From the IMG/VR virus record IMGVR_UViG_3300025131_000073, positions 1-47,767 of that record: a DNA stretch of 47,767 nucleotides; one strand, written 5' to 3'. The translations under genes and the position numbers were made by a program. This DNA is from a virus. The notes under the pieces are model-generated. The model was not told where the DNA came from, searched no databases, and saw only the letters and a program-made list of their open reading frames with translations. This document shows positions 34,673-41,946 of this stretch, one piece after another. The stretch's first letter is position 1. Each line of letters begins with the position of its first letter.

Positions 34673-34933
34673 AGCAAACCTTCAGCAAACCTTCAGCAAA
34701 CTCAAGTGAACTGCAGCATTATCCCAAACAGCGCATCGCGGCCATCCCGCCCAAGGCAAAGGTGAGCTATACAGGCCAAGGAGCTCAGTCTAATATTTTT
34801 TTTTTTTTATATACACTCAAGGACAGGACCCCCAGGCTGGGGGATATAGCTGACCGGGACCACCCGGCAAGATGCCCACCATGCACTGTTTGGCAACTTG
34901 GGGAAGTTCACTTGAGTTTGCTGGCAGTTTGCT
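34673..34933. other. Candidate replication origin: symmetric iterons around an AT-rich core
   Basis: There is no gene here. On the left AGCAAAC occurs at 34673, 34684 and 34695 (11-base steps); on the right the inverted GTTTGCT occurs at 34916 and 34927 (again 11). A 19-base arm CAGCAAACTCAAGTGAACT (34694-34712) is exactly complemented at 34905-34923. Inside it, a 13-base arm (34724-34736) is complemented at 34881-34893 with one mismatch. The gap between outer and inner arm is 11 bases on both sides. The axis falls at about 34808, next to a run of 13 T (34796-34808) followed by ATATA. Iterons flanking an AT-rich core are typical of origins. Confidence 0.6.
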
Positions 34934-34978
34934 GGTACTTGGGGTCATTGGCTTTGCCCCAGCGCTACACCAAACCTG

Positions 34979-35007
34979 TTGACCGCGCGCGCCGGGTGTG
35001 GTATCGT
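34979..35007 (+). promoter_or_regulatory. Sigma70-like promoter upstream of the accessory block
   Basis: TTGACC (34979-34984), a 17-base spacer and TATCGT (35002-35007). The spacer ends in GTGTGG, as in the promoter at 41947-41976. The first gene starts at 35084 with AAGGAGAC at 35072. It lies just right of the origin candidate. Confidence 0.6.
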
Positions 35008-35083
35008 GTTGGGGTTAGGGCAATTGCGCCCACAGGCCACCGGGCGGCCGTTCCAACCTACCCCGCCCAACAAGGAGACTACC

Positions 35084-35353
35084 ATGCAAACCAACCAGGT
35101 TACCAAGGACCAACTCACCCGTTGGGTCGCAGCACTCATCACCACAGTCGATGATTGCGGCTCGGCACCCGCCGGCGTCCTGTACGCCGGGTTCCAGACC
35201 GATGGGATGCCCCATGATAACTTCACCCACATCCTGGGTGTGTTGGTCCAGGGTGGGATCATCAAGGTCCAGTCCAACATCGTCACCCTCACCGCCGAAG
35301 GTCGGGTGAAGGCCAACGAGTTGAACGCCGCCATCGCCAAGGCAAAAGGATAA
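35084..35353 (+). CDS. Small protein, possible winged-helix fold
   Basis: 89 residues. The segment GVLYAGFQTDGMPHDNFTH followed by ILGVLVQGGIIKVQSNIVTL, TAEGRV has the look of a compact helix-helix-wing fold found in many short phage proteins of unknown role. The start ATG is fixed by AAGGAGAC at 35072-35079. First gene behind the promoter at 34979, so it may be an early host-takeover or regulatory protein. Confidence 0.6.
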   Translation: MQTNQVTKDQLTRWVAALITTVDDCGSAPAGVLYAGFQTDGMPHDNFTHILGVLVQGGIIKVQSNIVTLTAEGRVKANELNAAIAKAKG

Positions 35354-35364
35354 GGAGACCAGAC

Positions 35365-35577
35365 ATGACCACGCACTCCATCGACCAGTACTTACGCCCC
35401 ACCACCGTTGCTGAGATCATCGCCGACCTGGTGGATCAATACTCCCGGGACGGCTTGGGCCAGGCTGAAGTCAACAGCCTCTCCGAACACATCGACGAGC
35501 AAATGGCCCAGTTGGTCGATCTCGTTGGCCTTCCCGATGCGCTTCGCCTTGTGACCTCGACGGTCCCCCGGGCCTAG
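35365..35577 (+). CDS. Small acidic helical protein
   Basis: 70 residues, acidic and helical (VAEIIADLVDQYSRDGLGQAE, then EHIDEQMAQLVDLVGLPDAL). No family was recognised. AAGGAGAC at 35352-35359 fixes ATG 35365. Followed directly by structured leader A. Confidence 0.55.
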   Translation: MTTHSIDQYLRPTTVAEIIADLVDQYSRDGLGQAEVNSLSEHIDEQMAQLVDLVGLPDALRLVTSTVPRA

Positions 35578-35580
35578 ACC

Positions 35581-35618
35581 CCACCACAGAGTGCATCTTC
35601 GGGTGCACTCGATGGTGG
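35581..35618 (+). promoter_or_regulatory. Structured RNA element A (CA/GA internal-loop hairpin)
   Basis: An outer stem CCACCA/TGGTGG (35581-35586, 35613-35618), a 2x2 internal loop CA/GA, and an inner stem GAGTGCAtc/ggTGCACTC closed by a UUCG tetraloop. The flanking CA-GAG and CTC-GA recur in elements B (37042) and C (38317), while the stems differ in sequence. It lies between the gene ending at 35577 and the one starting at 35683; a further hairpin with GGGG/CCCC and CTTGG/CCAAG follows at about 35637-35662. A regulatory leader, terminator or processing site. Confidence 0.6.
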
Positions 35619-35682
35619 CGCTTAGGTCACCGGAACGGGGCTTGGCCCAAGGGCTTGACCCCATAGCCTGGAGAAACACACA

Positions 35683-36150
35683 ATGGCTAACAAGATCGAA
35701 CTCGCCCACGTTGAGTTGGGTATCCGCACGGTTGACACCCCCAGCCCGGGGCGCATCCCCGACAGGCTGTCCGAAGCCACGATGACCTTGCTTCAGGTCC
35801 ACGCGGCCAACGGTGACCTGGCTTGGGTCGGGGACATGTGCAATGAGCTGGAACACGGGATCGTCCCGCTCGATGCGGAAGAGAAGGCTGCATCTTCCGG
35901 TGCGGACAACATGTTCTACATCGACTCAGCGCGGGCCATTGGCAAGGTCGTGGAAGACGGCAACTGGACCGAGCCAGTCGACCCCGACAACGGGGAGCCT
36001 GGCACCGACGTGTTCGCGGCTCTTGCCATGGGCTACGCGCACGCAGTCGAACGCATGGTGGAAGAAAAGATGAACCCGAAGACCTGGGACATCTATTGCT
36101 TCGAATATGCGATCGAAACCTATTGCCACAATACAGTCGAAAAGTGGTAG
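35683..36150 (+). CDS. Unknown acidic protein
   Basis: 155 residues, acidic (EEKAASSGADN, DPDNGEPGTDVF) with helical segments (ARAIGKVVED, YAHAVERMVEEKM) and a C-terminal aromatic/cysteine stretch (TWDIYCFEYAIETYCHN). No family was recognised. ATG 35683 follows GGAG about 11 bases earlier. Expression may be affected by structured element A upstream. Confidence 0.55.
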   Translation: MANKIELAHVELGIRTVDTPSPGRIPDRLSEATMTLLQVHAANGDLAWVGDMCNELEHGIVPLDAEEKAASSGADNMFYIDSARAIGKVVEDGNWTEPVDPDNGEPGTDVFAALAMGYAHAVERMVEEKMNPKTWDIYCFEYAIETYCHNTVEKW

Positions 36151-36158
36151 CAAGGACC

Positions 36159-36189
36159 GGGGGCGGTAGGCCACGCGCTTGCCGCCCCC
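36159..36189 (+). terminator. GC-rich hairpin after the gene ending at 36150
   Basis: A perfect 8-bp stem, GGGGGCGG paired with CCGCCCCC, with a 15-base loop that can pair further. It starts 8 bases after the stop. No U-tract; a short CCTTCCGAAGG hairpin follows before the next ribosome-binding site. It lacks the CA/GA loop of elements A-C. Confidence 0.5.
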
Positions 36190-36215
36190 ACCTTCCGAAG
36201 GGAGCCTTGAGTACA

Positions 36216-36509
36216 ATGCCCAGACCTAAGATCACCCGTCAAGCCGAGCGCCTGCGGGTATTCCACTACATCAAGGAATATCGCAGGATGTGTGCGGGCC
36301 AGGACCCAAGCAATCGCGAGATCGCTGAATGGGTCGGCATCTCCGAAGGCCTCGCGCAGGACCACGTCAACGGGCTCCAGGGCGCCACGGGCCTCGGCGA
36401 GATCAAGCGTTCGCGGAAGGGCCTGCTCAAGTCCCCGCGAGAGAACGACGCCAACCTCGTCGAGGTGGATACATTCATCCAGGACCACGGCGGAAACAGG
36501 AGACTATAG
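36216..36509 (+). CDS. Small helix-turn-helix DNA-binding protein
   Basis: 97 residues. PRPKITRQAERLRVFHYI, then NREIAEWVGISEGLAQDHVN and GEIKRSRKG, form a winged helix-turn-helix like the N-terminal domain of LexA-type repressors; there is no C-terminal peptidase domain. It is a good candidate for binding one of the palindromes in this genome. ATG 36216; GGGAG lies about 12 bases upstream. Confidence 0.65.
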   Translation: MPRPKITRQAERLRVFHYIKEYRRMCAGQDPSNREIAEWVGISEGLAQDHVNGLQGATGLGEIKRSRKGLLKSPRENDANLVEVDTFIQDHGGNRRL

Positions 36510-36516
36510 GAGACCC

Positions 36517-37029
36517 ATGATGGAACACACCAAAATCTCATGCCACCAGGATGGCACTTTGCGCATCGGCCTGTCCGACAAGGACTACAGCTTGCTCGGC
36601 AAGCCCGCGCGGATCAACGTCAGCCTTGGCGAAGAGAGCCTGTATCTCTCCGCCGTCCCGGAAAACGACAGCAGGTCCGGATGGGGCCTCAGCGATCGCC
36701 TTGGTCGCCCGTTCCTCCAGATCACATCCGGTTTCACCTGCGATCGCCCCTTCAGCGGCGAACAGGTCAACACCCAGTGGTTCGACCGCACCCGCAAACT
36801 AGAGATCAAGCCGCATGAGGGTGTGACCTTCATCAAGCGCAATGGCCGCACCCCTGAGCACACCAGGGCACAAGCCATGCCACGCCGCCCCAGGGTCTCG
36901 TCCGAACTTGACGGCTTGAAAGCGGCAGTCCAGACCATCAACAAGGCTGTCGCCACCGGCACCGCCAAGGCATTCATGCAGTCTGGGCGCTTGGTTGTCG
37001 AGGCCACAACCGTCACACGCCTGGACTAG
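36517..37029 (+). CDS. Unknown protein, beta-rich then basic
   Basis: 170 residues. The first 90 are beta-rich (TLRIGLSDKDY, RINVSLGEESLYLSAVP, FLQITSGFTC); a basic middle (RNGRTPEHTRAQAMPRRPR) follows and a helical end. This could be a nucleic-acid-binding protein, but no family was recognised. ATG 36517 or 36520, with AGGAGAC at 36508-36514. Followed by structured element B. Confidence 0.55.
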   Translation: MMEHTKISCHQDGTLRIGLSDKDYSLLGKPARINVSLGEESLYLSAVPENDSRSGWGLSDRLGRPFLQITSGFTCDRPFSGEQVNTQWFDRTRKLEIKPHEGVTFIKRNGRTPEHTRAQAMPRRPRVSSELDGLKAAVQTINKAVATGTAKAFMQSGRLVVEATTVTRLD

Positions 37030-37041
37030 GAAGCCCGGAGC

Positions 37042-37111
37042 CCAGCACAGAGGGGGAGGCCGCGCGCTTCCCCCTCGATGGTGGCCTTCCGCCACTAGGG
37101 GCACAGCCCCT
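37042..37111 (+). promoter_or_regulatory. Structured RNA element B plus CACAG-loop hairpin
   Basis: An outer stem CCAGCA/TGGTGG with one G-G mismatch (37042-37047, 37079-37084), a 2x2 loop CA/GA and an inner 11-bp stem starting GAGGGGGA. It is followed by a small hairpin AGGGG-cacag-CCCCT at 37097-37111, which recurs after element C. It ends five bases before AAGGAGAC (37116) of the ATPase-like gene at 37130, so the structure is placed to affect its translation. Confidence 0.6.
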
Positions 37112-37129
37112 CTTCAAGGAGACTGACCA

Positions 37130-38317
37130 ATGACCATCTGGTTCCAAAACCCCGGCGAGCTCGACATTCGAGGCGCCACCATCATGGGCCTGCACGCCAA
37201 GGAGGGGGACCACCCCGTGGGCTTCTTCGGCACTGGGCTCAAGTACGCCATCGCTGTGCTGCTCCGCACCGGCCATGAGGTGGTGATCCACTCGGGCGAG
37301 ACCGAGTACAGCTTCACCACCATCCAGGAGTCTTTCCGCAATGAGCAAGTGGACCTGATCTGCATGCAGCAGGACCAGGAGCCCCTCCGCGAGCTGGGCT
37401 TCACCACAGACCTCGGCAAGAACTGGGAGGTCTGGCAAGCCTACCGTGAACTCCGTAGCAACGCCCAGGACGAGGGCGGCCGGGTCGAGACTGGCGCGCC
37501 CGCGCCCACTAAGGGCACCACCCTCATCGCTGTCACGGGCACTGGCATCCAGACCGCGCACGCCAAGCGCGCGGACTACTTCATCGAGTCCTCGCCCATG
37601 CTGGACCTGTCCACCGTCCACGTCCACAAACAGCCGGGGCTCGCCATGTTCTACCGTGGCATCAACGTAGGCCCGCATGGGAAGATCGGGCTGTTCACCT
37701 ACAACATGATCGCCAACGGGCGCCTCACCGAGGACCGTACCATGGCCAACACCTGGCAGTTCGGGCGCGCAATCGGCGAGGGGCTGGCCCAGTACTGCGA
37801 GGACGAACGCTTCCTGCGCAAGGTCCTGACCGCCCCCAGGGACAGCTTCGAGGCTGGGTGCATCCTGTTCGACACTGCCGATTCCACCGACGAGTTCATC
37901 GCCCTCGTTACCAAGCTGGGCAAGCAAGGCCGGCTCACCAACCAGTCTGCCAAGAGCATGGTCGAGCGTGAGGTGGCTGAGACCCTTGACCCCGAGGCCT
38001 GCAAGCTCACCGCCACGGAACTCACCCAGCTCAAGCGCGCCAAGGACTTCTGCAACTTCGGGGGCTTCCCTGTGCAGAACTACCCCATCATCCCCGTCGA
38101 GGTCCTGCCCGGCGGCGCGCTGGGCTTGGCGAGGAACGAGACCATCTTCGTCGCCCGCAACTGCTTCGGCCAGGGCACTAAGCAGGTCGCCGCGTGCCTG
38201 ATAGAAGAGTGGGCGCACCTGGCCCACGGCTTCTCCGACGAGTCTCGCAACTTCCAGAACTGGCTCTTCGATCGTTTGGTCTCCGCGATCGAAGACCGGC
38301 GCGGTGAGCCCGTCTAG
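37130..38317 (+). CDS. GHKL-type ATPase-like protein with motifs in permuted order
   Basis: 395 residues. A G-box-like motif GFFGTGLKYA is at residues 31-40, and an N-box-like motif YRELRSNAQDEGG with E107, N111 and D114 comes after it. In usual GHKL (Hsp90/MutL/gyrase) ATPases the N-box comes first, so the fold looks circularly permuted. A C-terminal segment near residue 358 (IEEWAHLAHGFSDESRNF) resembles a degenerate metallopeptidase helix and is conserved-looking. Homologous phage and bacterial proteins exist, but I know of no assigned function. AAGGAGAC at 37116 fixes the start; both neighbours are structured elements. Confidence 0.65.
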   Translation: MTIWFQNPGELDIRGATIMGLHAKEGDHPVGFFGTGLKYAIAVLLRTGHEVVIHSGETEYSFTTIQESFRNEQVDLICMQQDQEPLRELGFTTDLGKNWEVWQAYRELRSNAQDEGGRVETGAPAPTKGTTLIAVTGTGIQTAHAKRADYFIESSPMLDLSTVHVHKQPGLAMFYRGINVGPHGKIGLFTYNMIANGRLTEDRTMANTWQFGRAIGEGLAQYCEDERFLRKVLTAPRDSFEAGCILFDTADSTDEFIALVTKLGKQGRLTNQSAKSMVEREVAETLDPEACKLTATELTQLKRAKDFCNFGGFPVQNYPIIPVEVLPGGALGLARNETIFVARNCFGQGTKQVAACLIEEWAHLAHGFSDESRNFQNWLFDRLVSAIEDRRGEPV

Positions 38318-38392
38318 GCTGCACCGCAGAGGGGCCAGGGAATTGGAACGCTCTGGCCCCTCGACAATGCAGCCCGAAGGGGCACAGACCCC
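38317..38392 (+). promoter_or_regulatory. Structured RNA element C plus CACAG-loop hairpin
   Basis: An outer stem GGCTGCA/TGCAGCC (38317-38323, 38368-38374), a larger internal loop that keeps CA-GAG and CTC-GA, and an inner 10-bp stem GAGGGGCCAG/CTGGCCCCTC. It is followed by GGGG-cacaga-CCCC (38379-38392), matching the second hairpin of element B. It begins on the last base of the ATPase-like gene's stop codon and ends shortly before AAGGAGAC (38408). Confidence 0.6.
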
Positions 38393-38419
38393 CGATACTC
38401 AAACTGAAAGGAGACCCTG

Positions 38420-38770
38420 ATGCAAGTTGTCAAAGACTGCTGCCCCGTGTACGAGGACGCCTGTGGTCATGATGAGGCTGAGGAGTTCGCAGGGGTCATC
38501 TATGGCCCGCACGGCGGCCGGCCTGGACCCTGGGATGTGTACTTCATCGAGAACACCTATGTTCATCCCGGCCCGGAGTTCGTGGAACGCACAACCTACT
38601 GCTGCCGCGGCAGCGACGAGGACAGCGACTACCTGTCCGGCGACCTACGCGACCTCACTCACGAGGTCCACGGGCGCGACAACACGCCTGTATCCGCTGA
38701 GTTCTACCTGTTCCGGCTCTGCATGCTGGAGCTGTACTTCCACCTCAAGGAGACCCACAAGGAGTTCTGA
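38420..38770 (+). CDS. Unknown small acidic cysteine-containing protein
   Basis: 116 residues, acidic, with several cysteines (CCPVYEDACGHDEAEEF, TTYCCRGSDEDSDY) that could bind a metal. No family was recognised. Its last codons carry AAGGAG sites that serve the helicase gene two bases later. ATG 38420 is fixed by AAGGAGAC at 38408-38415. Confidence 0.55.
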   Translation: MQVVKDCCPVYEDACGHDEAEEFAGVIYGPHGGRPGPWDVYFIENTYVHPGPEFVERTTYCCRGSDEDSDYLSGDLRDLTHEVHGRDNTPVSAEFYLFRLCMLELYFHLKETHKEF

Positions 38771-38771
38771 A

Positions 38772-40271
38772 ATGCCCCACCCATTCACCTCCCAACAGCA
38801 GGCCTTCGTGGATGCCATGCTGCATTCCGAAGGCTCTATCCTCATGGAGGCTGTTGCCGGAAGCGGCAAGACTACCACCATGGTCGGCGGCGCCAATGCG
38901 CTGCCGGAGTCTACCAGCATCATCGCTTGCGCCTTCAACAAGCGCAACGCAGACGCCCTGGACCAGGTCATGCCAAGCCATGCCACCTGCAAGACCATGA
39001 ACGGCCTGGGCCACAAAGCCTGGGGCAGGATGACCGGCAAGCGACTGGCCTTGGAAACCTCCAAGACCTTCCAGCTGGTCAAGCGCCTGGAACTCTGGGA
39101 TTTCGCGGATATCATGCTGGCCTCGCGCATTGCGAAGTCAGCCGGGTACATCCCAGAGGGAGCCATGGGAGGCGCCAACGCCAGGGCTCTGCATTCCGAA
39201 GGCGAGGAGTTCTGGCCCCAGTGCATTGACGACCACCTCATCGACACCAAGGGCAGGGACAGGGCCTGGATGAATGCAGCGGATGACCTCGTCCGCGCCT
39301 CCATCAAGGAGGCTTGGCAGGGCAGCATCGACTTCGACGACCAGATCTACATGACAGCCCTCTGGGGAGCTCCCATGGATGTCGCAGATGTCGTCATCGT
39401 GGACGAGGTCCAAGATATCTCGCCCATCCAGCGAGTGATGATCCACCGCATGGCTAAGCGCCGCCTTGCCGGAGCCGGCGACCGCAACCAAGCCATCTAC
39501 GGCTTCCGGGGCGCCAGCTTCAGCTCCATGGACGAGTTTTCCCATGAGTGGAACTGCACTGAGATGCCACTCACTGTATGCTTCCGCTGTCCCCAAGAGG
39601 TCGTCCGCGAGGCCCAACAGCTGGTCCCCCACATCGAGTGGGCTGACGACGCCCCCCAGGGCCTGGTCCAGCACCACGAGAAATGGACTATCGGAGACCT
39701 GCGCTCCGGGGATGTCATCATCTGCCGGAACAACAAGCCGGCGGTGAGCCTGGCCTTCGCCCTGCTCCGTCAAGGGGTCCACTGCACGGTCCTCGGGCGC
39801 GACATTGGGAAGAACCTGATCCGTCAGGTCAAGAAGATCGCCGACCGCCTGGGCACCACGGACCTCCTGGAGTGGCGCAAGGAGCTGGACCATTGGACCG
39901 CCAACGAGTGCGGAGTTGCCCGCGCCAAGTTCAACGAGGGCAAGGTCCAGAACCTTGAGGACCGGCGAGACACCCTGCACATCTTTGCCGAGAACTGTGG
40001 TGGGGACGGGATCGAGCATCTGATCGCCGCCATTGAGAGGCTGTTCTCTGACAGCAAGGCGCCGATTACCTTGTCCACTATCCATAAGGTCAAGGGCCTG
40101 GAGTTCCCGCGCGTGTTCTTCCTGGATCGGCACCTGCTCCCCAGCAAGTATGCCAATGGAGGAGACCAGCTCCAGCAGGAAGACAACCTGGTCTACGTGG
40201 GCATCACCCGCGCGCTGGAGGAGCTTCACTACATCACATCGGAAGGACTACAGTACGCTCCGAGCAACTAA
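38772..40271 (+). CDS. SF1 (UvrD/Rep-like) DNA helicase
   Basis: 499 residues. Motif I is AGSGKT at about residues 29-34, motif II VVIVDEVQDISPIQR, motif III GDRNQAIYGFRGA, later HKVKGLEF (motif V) and NLVYVGITRALEEL (motif VI). These are the SF1A helicase motifs, here in a shortened protein without large 1B/2B insertions. It likely unwinds DNA in repair or recombination-dependent replication, with the HIRAN protein downstream. ATG 38772; AAGGAG lies 8 bases upstream in the previous gene. Confidence 0.85.
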   Translation: MPHPFTSQQQAFVDAMLHSEGSILMEAVAGSGKTTTMVGGANALPESTSIIACAFNKRNADALDQVMPSHATCKTMNGLGHKAWGRMTGKRLALETSKTFQLVKRLELWDFADIMLASRIAKSAGYIPEGAMGGANARALHSEGEEFWPQCIDDHLIDTKGRDRAWMNAADDLVRASIKEAWQGSIDFDDQIYMTALWGAPMDVADVVIVDEVQDISPIQRVMIHRMAKRRLAGAGDRNQAIYGFRGASFSSMDEFSHEWNCTEMPLTVCFRCPQEVVREAQQLVPHIEWADDAPQGLVQHHEKWTIGDLRSGDVIICRNNKPAVSLAFALLRQGVHCTVLGRDIGKNLIRQVKKIADRLGTTDLLEWRKELDHWTANECGVARAKFNEGKVQNLEDRRDTLHIFAENCGGDGIEHLIAAIERLFSDSKAPITLSTIHKVKGLEFPRVFFLDRHLLPSKYANGGDQLQQEDNLVYVGITRALEELHYITSEGLQYAPSN

Positions 40272-40303
40272 GAGACCTTCATCCTCTGAAAGGAACCCAC
40301 CTC

Positions 40304-40585
40304 ATGATCCTCGCAACCTTCCCCGTCGCCGGTCTCCAGTACCACGCCGGCATCGCCTACGCTGACGCCATCAACGAGAACGATGAGCTTCAGCTTGTCC
40401 GTGAACCTACCAACGCGCACGACTCCCAGGCCGTGATGGTCTTCCACATGGGCATCCAGCTTGGCTACCTCCCGCGCCCGGTCAACCAAATCGCCTTAGC
40501 CCTGAAGGTAGCGGGCTGGGAGATCACCGCGGAGGCAGAGCACAGCGGCTCGGCCAATGTGGTGCTGAAGGGAGAACCAGCCTGA
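40304..40585 (+). CDS. HIRAN-domain protein
   Basis: 93 residues, essentially one HIRAN domain: FPVAGLQYHAG, DELQLVREPTNAHDSQAVMV and IQLGYLPRPVNQIA. HIRAN domains bind 3' ends of single-stranded DNA in Rad5/HLTF-type remodellers; stand-alone copies occur in phages next to helicases, as here. It may guide the upstream SF1 helicase to stalled forks. The stop overlaps the next start (TGATG). Confidence 0.75.
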   Translation: MILATFPVAGLQYHAGIAYADAINENDELQLVREPTNAHDSQAVMVFHMGIQLGYLPRPVNQIALALKVAGWEITAEAEHSGSANVVLKGEPA

Positions 40586-40920
40586 TGGGACAGCCCAAAA
40601 CAGTCCAGCGCTTCGGCCAGACCAAAGCCCTGGCGGACAAGGCCCTGGAGCTCGGCACTGTCACTGTGCAGGGCCTGACCGAGAACGCTTCCCGGCAGCT
40701 TGCCAACCGCCTGAGCGCCCTGCGCCATCGGGACCGGCAGGAGACCAAGAAAGCCTACTCCCCTGAGGACCCGGAATACGACACGAGTCCCTATGACGCC
40801 CTGAGCTTCATCAGGCAGGAGAAGGAGGGGGACAGTTGGGAGCTGGTCATCACCACTGAGAACATCAAGGGCATAGGGCTCAGGGTCCTTGGCCCAGACG
40901 GGAAGGAGATTGAGCTATGA
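40585..40920 (+). CDS. Unknown small protein
   Basis: 111 residues. A helical, basic N-terminal half (TQ/K/R-rich, ASRQLANRLSALRHRDRQETK) precedes a beta-rich end (WELVITTENIKGIGLRVLGP). No family was recognised. It is coupled upstream (TGATG) and downstream (ATGA) in a row of four small genes behind the HIRAN gene. Confidence 0.55.
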   Translation: MGQPKTVQRFGQTKALADKALELGTVTVQGLTENASRQLANRLSALRHRDRQETKKAYSPEDPEYDTSPYDALSFIRQEKEGDSWELVITTENIKGIGLRVLGPDGKEIEL

Positions 40921-41408
40921 CCCAGGCCCTCCTCCAGTCCCTGGAGTCCACCCTCGAAACAGTCGAGGCCGTGGGCCATCCAGACACCCAGAAGCTCCAA
41001 GCTGAACTCATCGTCGCAATCGTGCGCCTGCGTGAGGAGGCTAAGCAAACAGCGCTCGGCCTGGAGGCGGGCGATCCCTATCCCCTGGCGCCCAAGGACC
41101 CCAGGCCGCGCAAGTGGCTGTGCTGGTGGGATGAAGACTTCAACGCGCTGGTGCTGCAGTCCCAGACTGGCTACTTCATCTCCTTCTCCATCTCCGACGG
41201 CTTCTGGCAAGCGATCCAGACCGAAGCCCGCGCGCCTGGGTTCATCCGGGAGCTGGAGTCCAAGCGCACTCCTGAGAGCCCGGACCCCAAGCGCCTGGAC
41301 GATCGCACGGTGCTGGCTGCGAAAGCGGCCTGGGAGCAGGAGCGTGGAGTCAAGCGATATGCGTCCAGCGGAAAGGTACATATAACCCTGGAGGACCTGG
41401 ACCTATGA
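40917..41408 (+). CDS. Unknown protein
   Basis: 163 residues. A helical start (LLQSLESTLETVEAV) is followed by a Trp-rich beta segment (KWLCWWDEDFNALVLQSQTGY) and a helical, charged end. No family was recognised. ATGA overlaps on both sides imply co-expression with its neighbours. Confidence 0.55.
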   Translation: MTQALLQSLESTLETVEAVGHPDTQKLQAELIVAIVRLREEAKQTALGLEAGDPYPLAPKDPRPRKWLCWWDEDFNALVLQSQTGYFISFSISDGFWQAIQTEARAPGFIRELESKRTPESPDPKRLDDRTVLAAKAAWEQERGVKRYASSGKVHITLEDLDL

Positions 41409-41605
41409 CCCCTGTCCTGTACCTCCTCTTCGCCGCGCACTGGGCCCTGCTCCTCCCCGGAAACCAGGTGGAGTCCCATCACACCAAGTCCCAGTTCCGA
41501 TCCTGGGACTACTGCATGGAGTATATCTCCCGGTCCTCCCCTAACCAACACATCCTGCTCGCCATCTGCGAGCCTTTCACAAAGGATAAGGAGTTCCCAG
41601 AATGA
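41405..41605 (+). CDS. Small secreted or membrane-anchored protein
   Basis: 66 residues. A hydrophobic N-terminus (VLYLLFAAHWALLLPGN) looks like a signal or anchor, followed by a short polar part with two cysteines (DYCMEYI, AICEPF). It may act in the host envelope. ATGA overlaps on both sides. No family was recognised. Confidence 0.5.
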   Translation: MTPVLYLLFAAHWALLLPGNQVESHHTKSQFRSWDYCMEYISRSSPNQHILLAICEPFTKDKEFPE

Positions 41606-41862
41606 CCACCTTCAAAACCGAGAACGAGCGCGACGAGGAAGAGGTTGTGTACCTTCATCTCGTGCGCGGAGACGATGGCATTAGCTTGATTGCCTACAAC
41701 GATGCCGGAGTCCAGCAGACCTTGCTTTGCGTCAACCTCGACGGAGCCATCTGGCGCAAGGCCCTGGCCCTCGGCCCCGCCGCCAAGCTCGGCATCCCGC
41801 TGGACCCCAGCGAGCCTACCCGGAAGGTAGTGTCCTTCGAGTACTCTGGGGAGAGGAGGTAG
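41602..41862 (+). CDS. Unknown small acidic protein
   Basis: 86 residues, acidic start (ENERDEEEVVYLHLV) and a predicted beta sheet (ISLIAYNDAG, QTLLCVNLDG). No family was recognised. It is the last of the coupled row; the dyad copy 3 begins 12 bases after its stop. Confidence 0.55.
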   Translation: MTTFKTENERDEEEVVYLHLVRGDDGISLIAYNDAGVQQTLLCVNLDGAIWRKALALGPAAKLGIPLDPSEPTRKVVSFEYSGERR

Positions 41863-41873
41863 CAGGGGGCCGG

Positions 41874-41904
41874 GTATAGACATCCGCATCGCGGACAGCA
41901 ATAC
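41874..41904. promoter_or_regulatory. 31-bp interrupted dyad, copy 3
   Basis: The pattern GTATA-N4-TCCGC-N3-GCGGA-N4-AATAC has one changed base in the outer arm. It lies 42 bases upstream of the -35 box of the promoter at 41947, as an upstream activator or operator site would. It belongs to the set 7404 and 33358. Confidence 0.75.
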
Positions 41905-41946
41905 CCAACCCGCTCAAACTAATGAGACACCGGCGCGTTAAATCTG

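Noticed and set aside
34762-35154. A 130-residue plus-strand frame across the origin candidate
   Set aside because: It translates the T13 run as poly-Phe, overlaps the promoter and the next gene, and has low-complexity His/Pro/Arg content.
37013-38227. A 404-residue minus-strand frame opposite the ATPase-like gene
   Set aside because: It is a shadow: no family pattern, and the plus-strand frame has clear motifs, a ribosome-binding site and coupling to neighbours.
35581-38392. Elements A-C as a known riboswitch such as a SAM or glutamine type
   Set aside because: I could not match their loop bases to any riboswitch consensus that I know.
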